DNA of 64,000 nucleotides from an uncultured Pelagibacteraceae bacterium (GTDB lineage: Bacteria; Pseudomonadota; Alphaproteobacteria; Pelagibacterales; Pelagibacteraceae), in the NCBI GenBank assembly GCA_902577075.1, contig CACGXV010000004.1:20181-84180 (forward strand), in the 5' to 3' direction. Positions 54,817 through 64,000 of this stretch are shown here, one piece after another; the stretch's first letter is position 1; the number at the start of each line of letters is the position of its first letter. The notes beneath the pieces are model-generated. The model searched no databases and had not been told where the DNA came from. It was given only the letters and a program-made list of their open reading frames with translations. The translations under genes and the position numbers were made by a program.

Positions 54817-57003
54817 ATGATTTTTAGAAAATCTAAATTCCTATTTACAATTATATTTTTTTTAAGCTTTTTTCAATCATCATATTCAAATGAATTAATA
54901 TTACCAAAAAAAAAACCTTCTTTTAATAACAGGTTAATAATTCCTCTATTTAAACCAGGCACTGTTGTTGAAAAACAAAGCTTAAAAAATGATAAAGATC
55001 TACCAAAAGAAATATTTGGAATTTTATTGCCTCCAAAAAAACCACTTGTTGTAAAAAAAAAGTTATTAAGAACTGCAAAAAAAACAAAATATTATAGTGA
55101 AAGAGATTTTGAATACGCAAAACAAGCAATTAGATTTATGGAAAAGTCTAATTGGAAAGATGCAAAAATAGCTGCAAAAAAAGCTAGAGCCCCTTCAATT
55201 TACGATTTTATCGAATGGAGACATTTATTAACATCAGGAAATAAAGCATCATTTTCTGAATATAAGAGTTTTATTGAAAGAGTTAAAGATTATCCAAGAT
55301 TTGATAGAATTAAATATCTAGCAGAACATAAGATCAATTTACAAAATCAATCAACTTCAGAAATAATCAATTGGTTTACAAAAAATGAATCCTTAAGTGG
55401 ATATGGAAAAATGATGTTAGGTGAAAGTTTGATAAAGGTTGGTAGATCGGGAGAAGGTATTAAACTTGTCAAAGAAGGCTTTGTAAATGCTGACTTAAAC
55501 ACAAATAGCTTAAAATATTTTAGGAAGAAATTTAAAAATATTTTAGATACATCAGATTATATTAAACGAGCAGATTATTATGCGTGGGAAGGAAAACACT
55601 GGGACCTTAAAAGAATTATTAGATATTTGCCAAAGGATTATCAATTACTTTATACAGCTAGACAAATATTGATTAGTAGAGGCTATGGTGTTGATGAGGC
55701 AATAAAAAAAGTGCCACAAAAATTAAAAAATGACCCTGGCTTAAAATATGACAGGTTGAAATGGAGAAGAAAAAAAGGTCGAGTAGATAGTTCATTGGAA
55801 ATATTAAATAATATTCAAAATACAAAGGAATATTTAGTTAGACCTGATAAATGGTGGAAAGAAAGATCAATAATTGGAAGATCTTTATTATATAAAAAAA
55901 AATATAATACTGCTTATAAAATAGTTTCAAAACATGCAATGTCTAAAGGCCCTGAATATGCAGAAGCCGAATGGATGAGTGGCTGGATAGCATTAAGTTT
56001 TTTAAAAAAACCTGAGCTGGCGGAAAACCATTTTAAAAATTTTTATTACAGTGTTAACTACCCAATAAGCCTTTCTAGAGGTGCTTACTGGTTGGGAAGA
56101 ACTTATGAAAAAATTGGTGATAAAGAAAATTCTAACAAATGGTATTTTGAAGGATCAAAATATTTAACAACTTATTATGGACAACTTTCACATATGAAAG
56201 TTAAACCGCAAGAAAAATTTGAATTAGATAAATTAATGTTTGTTGATGATAAATATGAGCAAGAATTTTATTTAAAAAAACTTGTAGCAATTGTGGATTT
56301 ACTTGATTATTTAAATAAAGATAAATACACCAAACATATATTAAGACATTTAGCTAATGATAATATACAAAAAGGAAGCGAGGTTTTAGCTGCGAAACTG
56401 GCGTCCGATATTTCACGATTTGATTTTGCAATACAAATTTCTAAAATAGCATCATATCAAAAAAGATTTCATAACCAATTTAATTACCCAATCATGAGTG
56501 TGCCAAAATTTGTAGGTGGCAGGAAAATTCCTGATCCAGCTTTAATATTATCTATTATAAGACAGGAAAGTGAATTTGATACCTCAGCTAGAAGCAGAGT
56601 TGGTGCTCAAGGATTAATGCAGCTTATGCCATACACTGCTAAAACAGTATCAAAGCAAGCTAAACTTGGTTACTCTAAATCAAAATTAACAACCGACCCT
56701 GAATATAATATAAATTTAGGATCTCATTATATTGCTGGATTGATTAGTAATTATAAAGGATCCTACCCTTTTGCTACAGCTGCTTATAATGCAGGACCCA
56801 AAAGAGTTAAGTACTGGAAGAAATTAAACAAGGATCCCCAAAAAAAACAAATAGATTATGTAGATTGGGTTGAGCTAATAAAATTTAAAGAAACCAGAAA
56901 TTACGTTCAAAGAGTTCTGGAAAATTATAATGTTTATAGGTACATATTGTCTCAAAAACCGATTTATCTCAGCGATTTTTTTAAAAATAAGCCACTATAT
57001 TAA
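54817..57003 (+). CDS. slt: Soluble lytic transglycosylase (Slt70 type)
   Basis: A 728-residue periplasmic lytic transglycosylase. A signal peptide (IFRKSKFLFTIIFFLSFFQS) is followed by a proline/lysine-rich segment, a long alpha-superhelical U-domain (about 90-560) and the SLT catalytic domain. The catalytic Glu584 is in IIRQESEFDTSARSRVGAQG, with LMQLMPYTAKTV and ATAAYNAGPKRVKYW following. The ATG at 54817 is preferred to a TTG at 54808. A tRNA-Ser lies convergent directly after the stop. Confidence 0.93.
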   Translation: MIFRKSKFLFTIIFFLSFFQSSYSNELILPKKKPSFNNRLIIPLFKPGTVVEKQSLKNDKDLPKEIFGILLPPKKPLVVKKKLLRTAKKTKYYSERDFEYAKQAIRFMEKSNWKDAKIAAKKARAPSIYDFIEWRHLLTSGNKASFSEYKSFIERVKDYPRFDRIKYLAEHKINLQNQSTSEIINWFTKNESLSGYGKMMLGESLIKVGRSGEGIKLVKEGFVNADLNTNSLKYFRKKFKNILDTSDYIKRADYYAWEGKHWDLKRIIRYLPKDYQLLYTARQILISRGYGVDEAIKKVPQKLKNDPGLKYDRLKWRRKKGRVDSSLEILNNIQNTKEYLVRPDKWWKERSIIGRSLLYKKKYNTAYKIVSKHAMSKGPEYAEAEWMSGWIALSFLKKPELAENHFKNFYYSVNYPISLSRGAYWLGRTYEKIGDKENSNKWYFEGSKYLTTYYGQLSHMKVKPQEKFELDKLMFVDDKYEQEFYLKKLVAIVDLLDYLNKDKYTKHILRHLANDNIQKGSEVLAAKLASDISRFDFAIQISKIASYQKRFHNQFNYPIMSVPKFVGGRKIPDPALILSIIRQESEFDTSARSRVGAQGLMQLMPYTAKTVSKQAKLGYSKSKLTTDPEYNINLGSHYIAGLISNYKGSYPFATAAYNAGPKRVKYWKKLNKDPQKKQIDYVDWVELIKFKETRNYVQRVLENYNVYRYILSQKPIYLSDFFKNKPLY

Positions 57004-57098
57004 TGGCGGAAGGAGAGGGATTCGAACCCTCGGTACACCTTTTCAAGCGTACGGCGGTTTAGCAAACCGCTGGTTTCAACCAGCTCACCCATCCTTCC
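57004..57098 (-). tRNA. tRNA-Ser (anticodon GCU)
   Basis: Class II tRNA on the - strand. Acceptor GGAAGGA/TCCTTCC, discriminator G, encoded CCA (57004-57006). Anticodon stem GCGGT/ACCGC closes TTGCTAA, giving GCT for AGY serine codons. A long variable arm and T-loop GTTCGAATC are present. Confidence 0.97.
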
Positions 57099-57123
57099 GT
57101 ACATAGATGTGTAACTTGAAATC

Positions 57124-57137
57124 ATTGAATATTCAAT
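57124..57137. promoter_or_regulatory. 14-bp palindrome upstream of soxB
   Basis: ATTGAATATTCAAT is a perfect 14-bp palindrome 25 bases before the soxB ATG, in the only spacer before the sox operon. It may be an operator for a sarcosine- or betaine-responsive regulator. In AT-rich DNA such palindromes also occur by chance. Confidence 0.35.
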
Positions 57138-57162
57138 ATTAATCAAGTAATTTCTGGCAATT

Positions 57163-58417
57163 ATGAAAAACAAATATTCGATATTCTCACTAATTAAAAA
57201 TGCTTTTTCACAGCATGAAAACTGGAAGCAAGCTTGGGGAGATCCTGAGCCAAAAAAAGAATATGAAGCTATTATAATTGGTGGTGGTGGCCACGGTTTA
57301 GCAACAGCTTACTACCTAGCTAAAAAGCATAACATGAGAAATATTGCTGTATTAGAAAAAGGCTGGATTGGTGGAGGAAATACAGGGAGAAATACTACAA
57401 TTATAAGATCAAATTATTTGTGGGATGCAAGTGCTGGATTATACGACCATGCATTAAAAATTTGGGAAAATTTATCTCAAGAATTAAATTATAATATAAT
57501 GTTCAGTCAAAGAGGAGTAATGAATTTAGCCCATAACCTTCAAGATGTAAGGGATTTAAAAAGGAGAACTCACGCAAACAGACTAAATGGTATTGATGCA
57601 GTGTGGTTAAGTACAGATCAAGTAAAAGAATTTTGTCCAATAATAAATACTTCTCCAGATATAAGATACCCTGTTCTTGGTGGAACATTACAAAGAAGAG
57701 CGGGAACTGCTAGACATGATGCTGTTGCATGGGGTTATGCAAGAGGTGCTAATGAAATGGGAGTTGATATAATTCAAAATTGTGAAGTTAAAGGTATTAA
57801 AAGAAATGGAGATCAAGTTGAAGGTGTTGAAACATCAAAAGGATTTATTAAAACAAAAAAAATTGGTGTTGTTGCAGCAGGACACTCAAGTGTAATTGCT
57901 AACATGGCAGGGTTAAAATTACCACTGGAAAGTAAACCTTTACAAGCATTAGTTTCAGAACCAGTTAAACCAATAATTGATACTGTAGTAATGTCGAACG
58001 CTGTACATGCATATGTTAGTCAGTCTGACAAAGGTGAACTTGTAATTGGCGCTGGTACGGATGCTTATGTTTCTTATACTCAAAGGGGTAGTCACGATGT
58101 TGTCGAAGGGACATTAAAAGCTATATTGGAGCTGTACCCTATTTTTAGCCGAATGAAAATGTTGAGACAATGGGGAGGAATTGTTGATATATGTCCTGAT
58201 GCAAGTCCAATAATTAGTAAAACAAATATAAAAGGACTCTATTTTAACTGTGGTTGGGGGCACTGGAGGTTTTAAAGCAACACCTGGATCTGGTGATTTA
58301 TTTGCACACACTATTGCAAATGATGAACCACATAAATTAAATGCTGCATTTAATCTTAATCGATTTGTGAGTGGAGATCTAGTTGATGAGCATGGTGCAG
58401 CCGCTGTAGCACACTAA
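57163..58417 (+). pseudogene. soxB: Sarcosine oxidase beta subunit, one-base frameshift
   Basis: The beta subunit of heterotetrameric sarcosine oxidase, about 417 residues if the frame is restored. Features: FAD-binding [26 protein letters not shown] start (residues about 36-56), [19 protein letters not shown] and [15 protein letters not shown]. At 58256-58260 there are five Gs; with four, the conserved [16 protein letters not shown] would read through to the stop at 58415-58417, which overlaps soxD (TAATG). As written, the frame ends early at 58275 after GWGHWRF. It could be a sequencing error in a homopolymer or a very recent mutation; the rest is intact. Confidence 0.9.
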
Positions 58418-58692
58418 TGTTTTTAATAAATTGTCCATATTGTGGTGAAAGAGACCAAAGTGAATTTTCATGTGGAGGTGAAGCTCACATAGTTAGACCA
58501 AAACAACCAACTGAGCTAAGTGATGATCAATGGGCAGAATATCTATTTATGAGAAAGAATATTAAAGGAGTTCAGTTCGAAAGATGGAACCATGCTCATG
58601 GATGTAGGAAATGGTTTAATATGGTTAGAGACACATCAAATGACAAGATACACGCAGTTTATAAAATGGGCGAAAAACCACCGGTAGAATAA
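58417..58692 (+). CDS. soxD: Sarcosine oxidase delta subunit
   Basis: A 91-residue zinc-binding small subunit. Zinc ligands are the cysteines of INCPYCGERDQSEFSCGGEAH and the later HAHGCRKWFNMVRDT. Gene order soxB-soxD-soxA-soxG is the classical operon. Its start overlaps the restored soxB stop, supporting the frameshift correction. Confidence 0.95.
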   Translation: MFLINCPYCGERDQSEFSCGGEAHIVRPKQPTELSDDQWAEYLFMRKNIKGVQFERWNHAHGCRKWFNMVRDTSNDKIHAVYKMGEKPPVE

Positions 58693-61600
58693 ATGACAAA
58701 ATATAGAGTTAATAAGACGAAACACGTAGATCAAACTAAAACAGTTTCATTCGATTTTGATGGAAAATCATATCACGGTTTTGAAGGTGATACTTTGGCA
58801 TCTGCCTTACTTTCAAATGGAGTTCATTTAGTTGGTAGAAGCTTTAAATATCACCGACCAAGAGGAATAATGTCATGTGGATCCGAAGAACCTAATGCAA
58901 TATGCCAAATAAACGAAGATACAAATTTAACAGAACCTAATGTAAGAGCTACAGAGATTGAATTGTATGAAGGTTTAAAAGCCTCAAGTCAAAATTGTTG
59001 GCCCAGTGTTAATTTTGATATAGGAGGAATTAACAATTTTATATCTCCATTTATACCTGCAGGTTTTTATTATAAGACTTTTATGTGGCCTAAAAGTTTC
59101 TGGAAAAAAATTTATGAACCGTTGATAAGATGGTCTGCAGGATTAGGGAAATCACCAACAAAACCCGATCCTGAATTATATGACCATAAACATGTTCATT
59201 GTGATGTATTAATTATAGGTGGTGGTATTTCTGGAATTATAGCATCAAAAATTGCTGCTAAAAAAAATTTAAAAACAATATTGATTGAAGATAAAAATAT
59301 TCTTGGAGGGTCAACAATATTTCAAAAGAATGAAAATTATAAAATTAATGATAAATATTCAGGTGAATGGATAGATGAGGAGATAGCAGAACTTAAAAAA
59401 TTAGATAATTTAACAATCAAAACTAGAACAAGCTTAGCAGCTTATCATAGTTATAATTACCTCTTAGCAAAAGAAAATATTTCAGACCATCTACCATTGG
59501 ATAAAAGAAATGGTGGCATCAGACAGAGATTATGGAAAATTAGAGCTGATAAAGTAATAGTAGCAACCGGTGCTATAGAAAGACCCCTTGTATTTAATAA
59601 TAACGATAGACCAGGAATAATGCTTTCTAACTCCGTTAAAAAATATTTAGACTTTTATGGTGTGTCTTGTGGATTTAATAATGTGATATTTACTAATAAT
59701 GATAGCGCTTATGAAACGGCTGTTTCCTTGAAAGAAAAAGGAATATCTGTCGAAATAATAGATATAAGAACAAAATCTAATTCAAAAATTGTAAAAAATG
59801 CTGAACAACTTGGAGTTAAAATTTATTGGAACTCAACAGTAGTTAACACTTTTGGTCTTAGAAAAATAAATTCTGTTGAGATAATGAATTTATCTGAGGA
59901 TGGATCAAATATTGTTGGAGATAAAAATAGAATTAACTGTGATTGTTTGGCGATAAGTGGTGGTTGGACGCCAATGGTCCACATGCACACTCAATCTGGT
60001 GGAAAGTTAGATTTTAGAGAAATTGATCAAACCTTTATACCAAATGAAATCGACAAAAATCATATTAATGTTGGTTCATGTAATGGTGACTTTGAACTTG
60101 AAGAAATAATTAATAATACAAATAAAAAGGTAAAAAATTTTTTGAAGGTCAGTGAAACTGAATTTGACAATATTTCTGTACTAAACTCAAAAGAATTAGA
60201 TAAAAGAAATATATGGCTACTACCAAATTTTATATCAGAAAGTAAATGCAAATCTTTTATTGATTTTCAAAATGATTCTACTGCAAAAGATATAAAACTT
60301 GCCCTTAGAGAAGGTTTTAAATCTATTGAACATGTAAAACGTTACACAACAACTGGTATGGCAACCGATCAAGGCAAATTATCCAACATGCATGCATTGG
60401 GTATTATTGCAGATACAGCTGGAGTTAAAATGGGTACACTAGGAACAACAACATTTAGACCTCCGTTCACGCCATTAACTTTTGGAGCAATAGTTGGAAG
60501 AAGTGTAGATAATTTTTTTGATATAATAAGAAAAACGTCAATTCATGAATGGCATATTCAAAATAAAGCTAAATTTGAAAATGTTGGACAATGGAAAAGG
60601 CCTTGGTACTACCCTATTAATGACGAAGGTCTTCATGATGCTGTTCAAAGAGAAAGTAAGGCAGCTCGAGATAGTGTAGGAATTTTAGATGCTTCTACAC
60701 TTGGAAAAATAGATATTCAAGGAACTGATGCATCTGAATTTTTAAATAGAGTTTACACAAATGCATGGTCAAAATTAGGAATTGGAAAATGCAGATATGG
60801 ATTGATGCTAAATGAAGATGGCATGGTTTATGATGATGGTGTTACGACAAGATTAGGTGAAAATCATTACTTAATGACAACAACAACAGGAGGAGCAGCT
60901 AATGTTCTTTCAAAACTTGAAGATTATTTACAAACAGAGTGGCCTGAGTTAGATGTTTACTTAACTTCAGTCACAGACCACTATTCGACAGCAAGTATAT
61001 GCGGTCCAAACTCTAGAAAAATATTAAAAAAAATATTTCCAGATAAAGATTTTAGTGATGATGCTTTTCCACATATGTCTTATCAAAATTGCAAAATTGA
61101 TGAGATAAATTGTAGAATAATGAGAATAAGTTTTACTGGCGAACTTAGTTATGAAATTAATATAGAGTCAAAATATGGAAAATCATTATGGGAAAAATGC
61201 ATTGAGGCAGGAAAAGAATTTAAGATTACACCTTACGGAACAGAAACCATGCATTTATTAAGAGCTGAAAAAGGTTTTATTATTGTTGGTCAAGATACAG
61301 ATGGAACTATGACGCCAATTGACCTTCAAATGGATTGGATAGTTAGCAAAAAAAAATACGATTTTATTGGAAAAAGATCACTTTATAGAAGCGATACTAT
61401 TAGAGATGATAGAAAACAACTTGTAGGATTAATTACAGATGATCCAAATGAAATATTAGAAGAAGGAGCTCAGATTGTTTCAGATATGAGCAAAAAACCC
61501 ATAGAAATGATTGGGCATGTAACATCGAGTTACTTTAGCCCAAATTTAAATAAATCAATTGCACTTGCTGTCGTAAAAAGCGGAAAAAAAATGAATGGCC

Positions 61601-61695
61601 AAAAACTTATTGTACCAATGGAAAATAAAAACATAAATGTAACAGTTTCTGACTCTGTTTTTCTAGATAAAGAAAATAAGAGGATTAATGCTTAA
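58693..61695 (+). CDS. soxA: Sarcosine oxidase alpha subunit
   Basis: A 1000-residue subunit that binds NAD and tetrahydrofolate. The N-terminal ferredoxin-like region has GFEGDTLASALLSNGVHLVGRSFKYHRPRG. The Rossmann fold is CDVLIIGGGISGIIASKIAA (about 173-192). The C-terminal half, from about 620, is the folate-binding GcvT-like domain: VGILDASTLGKIDIQG, NAWSKLGIGKCRYGLML and TGELSYEINIES. It transfers the methyl-derived formaldehyde to THF as methylene-THF. Confidence 0.96.
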   Translation: MTKYRVNKTKHVDQTKTVSFDFDGKSYHGFEGDTLASALLSNGVHLVGRSFKYHRPRGIMSCGSEEPNAICQINEDTNLTEPNVRATEIELYEGLKASSQNCWPSVNFDIGGINNFISPFIPAGFYYKTFMWPKSFWKKIYEPLIRWSAGLGKSPTKPDPELYDHKHVHCDVLIIGGGISGIIASKIAAKKNLKTILIEDKNILGGSTIFQKNENYKINDKYSGEWIDEEIAELKKLDNLTIKTRTSLAAYHSYNYLLAKENISDHLPLDKRNGGIRQRLWKIRADKVIVATGAIERPLVFNNNDRPGIMLSNSVKKYLDFYGVSCGFNNVIFTNNDSAYETAVSLKEKGISVEIIDIRTKSNSKIVKNAEQLGVKIYWNSTVVNTFGLRKINSVEIMNLSEDGSNIVGDKNRINCDCLAISGGWTPMVHMHTQSGGKLDFREIDQTFIPNEIDKNHINVGSCNGDFELEEIINNTNKKVKNFLKVSETEFDNISVLNSKELDKRNIWLLPNFISESKCKSFIDFQNDSTAKDIKLALREGFKSIEHVKRYTTTGMATDQGKLSNMHALGIIADTAGVKMGTLGTTTFRPPFTPLTFGAIVGRSVDNFFDIIRKTSIHEWHIQNKAKFENVGQWKRPWYYPINDEGLHDAVQRESKAARDSVGILDASTLGKIDIQGTDASEFLNRVYTNAWSKLGIGKCRYGLMLNEDGMVYDDGVTTRLGENHYLMTTTTGGAANVLSKLEDYLQTEWPELDVYLTSVTDHYSTASICGPNSRKILKKIFPDKDFSDDAFPHMSYQNCKIDEINCRIMRISFTGELSYEINIESKYGKSLWEKCIEAGKEFKITPYGTETMHLLRAEKGFIIVGQDTDGTMTPIDLQMDWIVSKKKYDFIGKRSLYRSDTIRDDRKQLVGLITDDPNEILEEGAQIVSDMSKKPIEMIGHVTSSYFSPNLNKSIALAVVKSGKKMNGQKLIVPMENKNINVTVSDSVFLDKENKRINA

Positions 61696-62233
61696 TCAAG
61701 AATATCCAAAATTTGAAAAAGGTTCATTTGAAAGTCTCGAAATTTCATTATCTGAACCAAATGTAAAAATTAATTTAAGAGGAAAAAAGAAAGAATTTTT
61801 TACCAAAATTGGAAAAATCTTATCTATAATTTTACCTATTGAGCCGAATACAAGTTCATCAAATCAACAATACAATACATTGTGGCTAAGTCCAGACGAA
61901 TGGTTGGTATATTTCAATGGTGAAGATCGAAAATTATTTAATAACCTTTTTAATGAAATTTCAAAACTCAATTTTGGTTCAGTCGTTGATGTCTCAAATC
62001 AATGGATTTGTATTAATATTAAAGGCAATAAGACTTTTGATCTTCTATCCTCTGGATCGCCATTTAATTTTGAAAGTTTCAAAAAAACTAAAAACTCTGT
62101 TACACAAACCCTGTTAAATCATACAGATGTAATTATCCACCATAAAGAAATCAATGAAATTAATCTTTTTGTAAGAAGATCCTTTTCTGAAGATTTATGG
62201 TTGTGGATTAAGGACAGTGCTAGATTTATCTAA
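61688..62233 (+). CDS. soxG: Sarcosine oxidase gamma subunit
   Basis: A 181-residue subunit of the SoxG family. Typical features are LWLSPDEWLVYF and SVVDVSNQWICINIKGNKTFDLLSSG (about 55-125), with a late VRRSFSEDLWLWI. Its start overlaps soxA by 8 nt. The 3' end overlaps the convergent MATE gene by about 39 nt. Confidence 0.9.
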   Translation: MLNQEYPKFEKGSFESLEISLSEPNVKINLRGKKKEFFTKIGKILSIILPIEPNTSSSNQQYNTLWLSPDEWLVYFNGEDRKLFNNLFNEISKLNFGSVVDVSNQWICINIKGNKTFDLLSSGSPFNFESFKKTKNSVTQTLLNHTDVIIHHKEINEINLFVRRSFSEDLWLWIKDSARFI

Positions 62234-63556
62234 TTTTTTTTTTATATAATAGCTTACATACGTAAATAAAAGTATAGATAGAGTCCACTGGAAAATAAAC
62301 CATAGCCAAAAAAAAGTATCAAAGTCTGCTGATAAGTATTTAGCTAAATAGAAAACACATATTGGCACTAGTACATTTCTCATCATATTATTTACCATTG
62401 CATAATTTGACTTCTTCAAACCCATAAAAAATCCATTAGATAAAAAGAAAATTGGGTAAGCCGGTAATATGAAAGCTGCAATTTTTAAATACCTTCTTCC
62501 ATATTCTAATACCACTTCGTTGCTAGAAAAAAACCTTGGAACTATATCGGCTGTTAAATAAACTAATATCCCTGAAAAAACCATCAAGATAAGCCCGTAT
62601 TTAATTGAAACGAAGTAAGTCTCTTTAACTCTATCAAAGTTATTTGCACCAAAATTTTGAGCTATAATTGAGATTATTGCAGTATTTATTCCCAGTATTG
62701 GCAGTAAAACAACCTGCTCTATTCTCGTAGCTGCACCATAGCCAGCAACTGCTAGCTCACTTGTCTGACCAACATAAGTGAAAATAAATGTAGCTGCTAC
62801 GGCATATCCACATATTGCAATTGATATTGGCATTGATTGAAAGAAAATATTTTTTAAAAAAATAAATTTTACATTAAAATATTCAATTGTAATTTTTTTA
62901 ACACGTGGATTTTGTAAAACTTTAAAAAGAATAATTAGAAATGCTATTAATTGTGCAATAATTGTTGATAAACCTATTCCCATCATTCCCATTGCAGGAA
63001 TAAATAAAAACCCAAATATTAAAATGGGATTTAAAATTATATTTAAGAGAAAACTGAAAATTAAAACATTTCTGTATGTTTTTGTATCTCCTTCGGCATG
63101 TAAAAGTGAATTTAATGAAACAACAAGGAAAAATAGAAATGATCCATAAAACATAATATTAGTATATTGGAGACCCAAATTTGTAATTTCTTCAGTTGAT
63201 CCCATCAGATTAAATACCTTTTCCGAAAAATAGAGTCCTATAAATGTAATAAAAACTGAAATTATTAAACCATAAATTATAATATGAGTAAAATAGTACG
63301 AAGCATTTTTTTGATTTTTTTCTCCAATACTGTTTCCTATCAATGAAGTTCCACCTACAGTAACACCAATAGATGTTGCAACAATTATAAAGTATATTGG
63401 AAAAGATTTACTCAAAGCTGATAACGCCTGTGGCGAAATTAATCCAGAATAAAATGTATCCACAATATTGTATAAAGTTTGAAAGAGCGTTCCAACGCTT
63501 GCTGGTATTGCAAGTTTTCTTACAAGAATAGGAATATTTTCTTTAAGTAAGTCCAT
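62195..63556 (-). CDS. MATE-family efflux transporter
   Basis: A 453-residue twelve-helix exporter of the multidrug and toxic compound extrusion family, using Na+ or H+. The N-terminus NIPILVRKLAIPASVGTLFQTLYNIVDTFY and the ALSALSKSFPIYFI stretch are typical, as are SIGVTVGGTSLIGNSIGE and later GYGAATRIEQVVLLPILGIN. Substrate unknown. It lies downstream of trhO on the same strand, 17 bases after its stop. Confidence 0.92.
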   Translation of the reverse strand: MDLLKENIPILVRKLAIPASVGTLFQTLYNIVDTFYSGLISPQALSALSKSFPIYFIIVATSIGVTVGGTSLIGNSIGEKNQKNASYYFTHIIIYGLIISVFITFIGLYFSEKVFNLMGSTEEITNLGLQYTNIMFYGSFLFFLVVSLNSLLHAEGDTKTYRNVLIFSFLLNIILNPILIFGFLFIPAMGMMGIGLSTIIAQLIAFLIILFKVLQNPRVKKITIEYFNVKFIFLKNIFFQSMPISIAICGYAVAATFIFTYVGQTSELAVAGYGAATRIEQVVLLPILGINTAIISIIAQNFGANNFDRVKETYFVSIKYGLILMVFSGILVYLTADIVPRFFSSNEVVLEYGRRYLKIAAFILPAYPIFFLSNGFFMGLKKSNYAMVNNMMRNVLVPICVFYLAKYLSADFDTFFWLWFIFQWTLSILLFTYVSYYIKKKLDKSSTVLNPQP

Positions 63557-63573
63557 ATAAGTTAATTATTTTT

Positions 63574-64000
63574 TTAATATTCTTTTTTAAAGATATGTCT
63601 CTTACCTAATTTTTTTGCAAGTAATATCTGTTTTTGCCTCATAGCAAATCTTGATTTTTGATCATCTGTTAAAGAATCGTGACATTTTGGACAATGAATG
63701 CCTTCTAAATATTTAGAAGATTTTTTTTCTTTGATAGAAACAGGTTTTCTGCAACCACTACAAATTGAATAACTGCCCTGCCTCAAACCATGTTTTATTG
63801 AAACTCTATTATCAAAAACAAAACATTCGCCGTTCCATTGACTATTTTTTTTATTAATATTATTCAGATAGTTAATAATTCCGCCTTTTAAAACATATAC
63901 ATTTTTAAATCCTTTTTTTTTCAAATAAATATTTGCTTTTTCGCACCTGATACCACCTGTACAAAACATTGCTATATTTTCGCTATTTTTAAATTGATTT
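63574..64000 (-). CDS. trhO: tRNA uridine-34 hydroxylase TrhO, C-terminal part
   Basis: The C-terminal part of a rhodanese-domain protein of the TrhO/YceA family, which hydroxylates U34 of some tRNAs. The frame is open to the right edge, so the N-terminus is beyond the window. The rhodanese active site is MFCTGGIRCEKANIYLKKKG; the following VYVLKGGIINYL and the zinc-like SICSGCRKPV...GIHCPKCHDSL tail are typical of the long alphaproteobacterial form. Confidence 0.9.
   Translation of the reverse strand, partial: NQFKNSENIAMFCTGGIRCEKANIYLKKKGFKNVYVLKGGIINYLNNINKKNSQWNGECFVFDNRVSIKHGLRQGSYSICSGCRKPVSIKEKKSSKYLEGIHCPKCHDSLTDDQKSRFAMRQKQILLAKKLGKRHIFKKEY

Overview
The window looks like a chromosomal segment of a SAR11-clade alphaproteobacterium (Pelagibacterales, 'Candidatus Pelagibacter'-like). 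The reasons are very AT-rich DNA, Lys/Asn/Ile-rich proteins, gene spacing near zero with many 4-8 nt overlaps, alphaproteobacterial markers (NDUFS4-type complex I subunit, UQCC-type cytochrome bc1 chaperone, BamE, COX15-type heme A synthase, MJ0042 zinc-ribbon protein), heterotetrameric sarcosine oxidase, and a SAM-V-like leader before metY. This placement is inferred from gene content and composition; no database was searched.

Layout. 1-2.3 kb: recG (cut by the left edge), sdhE, tRNA-Ser(UGA). 2.4-10.8 kb: a + strand run of envelope and core genes (rarD, mltB-type, a degenerate RlpA/SPOR lipoprotein, dacA, tmk, holB, metG, tatD, MBL hydrolase). 10.8-13.0 kb: gpx, nhaA and a zinc-ribbon membrane protein on the - strand. 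13.1-19.9 kb: tRNA-Pro, NDUFS4-like, sbmA-like, glpX, tRNA-Glu, bamE facing a bc1 chaperone, rpmF-plsX-ihfA-merR-rpmG, chorismate mutase, COX15. 19.9-23.5 kb: a methionine operon, metY - alpha/beta hydrolase - metY, preceded by a SAM-V-like riboswitch. 23.5-28.8 kb: rplM-rpsI, argC, a small lipoprotein, hom, two transporters. 28.8-36.9 kb: an accessory island holding a long gene-free AT-rich stretch, a one-domain alkyltransferase, a GC-rich block, two small membrane proteins, a tyrosine recombinase with a perfect 13-7-13 inverted repeat at its promoter, four glycosyltransferase genes and a GIY-YIG protein. 36.9-46.4 kb: hppA, then a long - strand series thiL-nusB-ribH-ribBX-ribE-ribD-nrdR-glyA-rpiB-hydroxylase. 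46.5-54.8 kb: hemB, then recO-rnc-lepB-acpS-pdxJ-pyrE-rel-folK-smpB-dapA on the - strand. 54.8-64 kb: slt, tRNA-Ser(GCU), soxBDAG (soxB carries a one-base frameshift), a MATE exporter and trhO (cut by the right edge).

How the genes work together. hom supplies homoserine, which after acylation elsewhere is the route to the MetY substrates, and the MetY operon appears to sense SAM. SoxBDAG demethylates sarcosine to glycine and methylene-THF, the substrate pair that GlyA can turn into serine. The rib genes form an almost complete riboflavin pathway, but the GTP cyclohydrolase II half of RibBX looks inactive. Envelope enzymes (MltB, DacA, Slt, the RlpA-like protein) form a cell wall remodelling set.

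Most of the window is ordinary streamlined core genome. The parts most worth a second look are the recombinase with its lox/dif-like inverted repeat, the adjacent GC-rich block, the hydrolase inside the methionine operon, the CxC knuckles of NrdR, the degenerate RlpA-like protein, the shortened Rel enzyme and the soxB frameshift.
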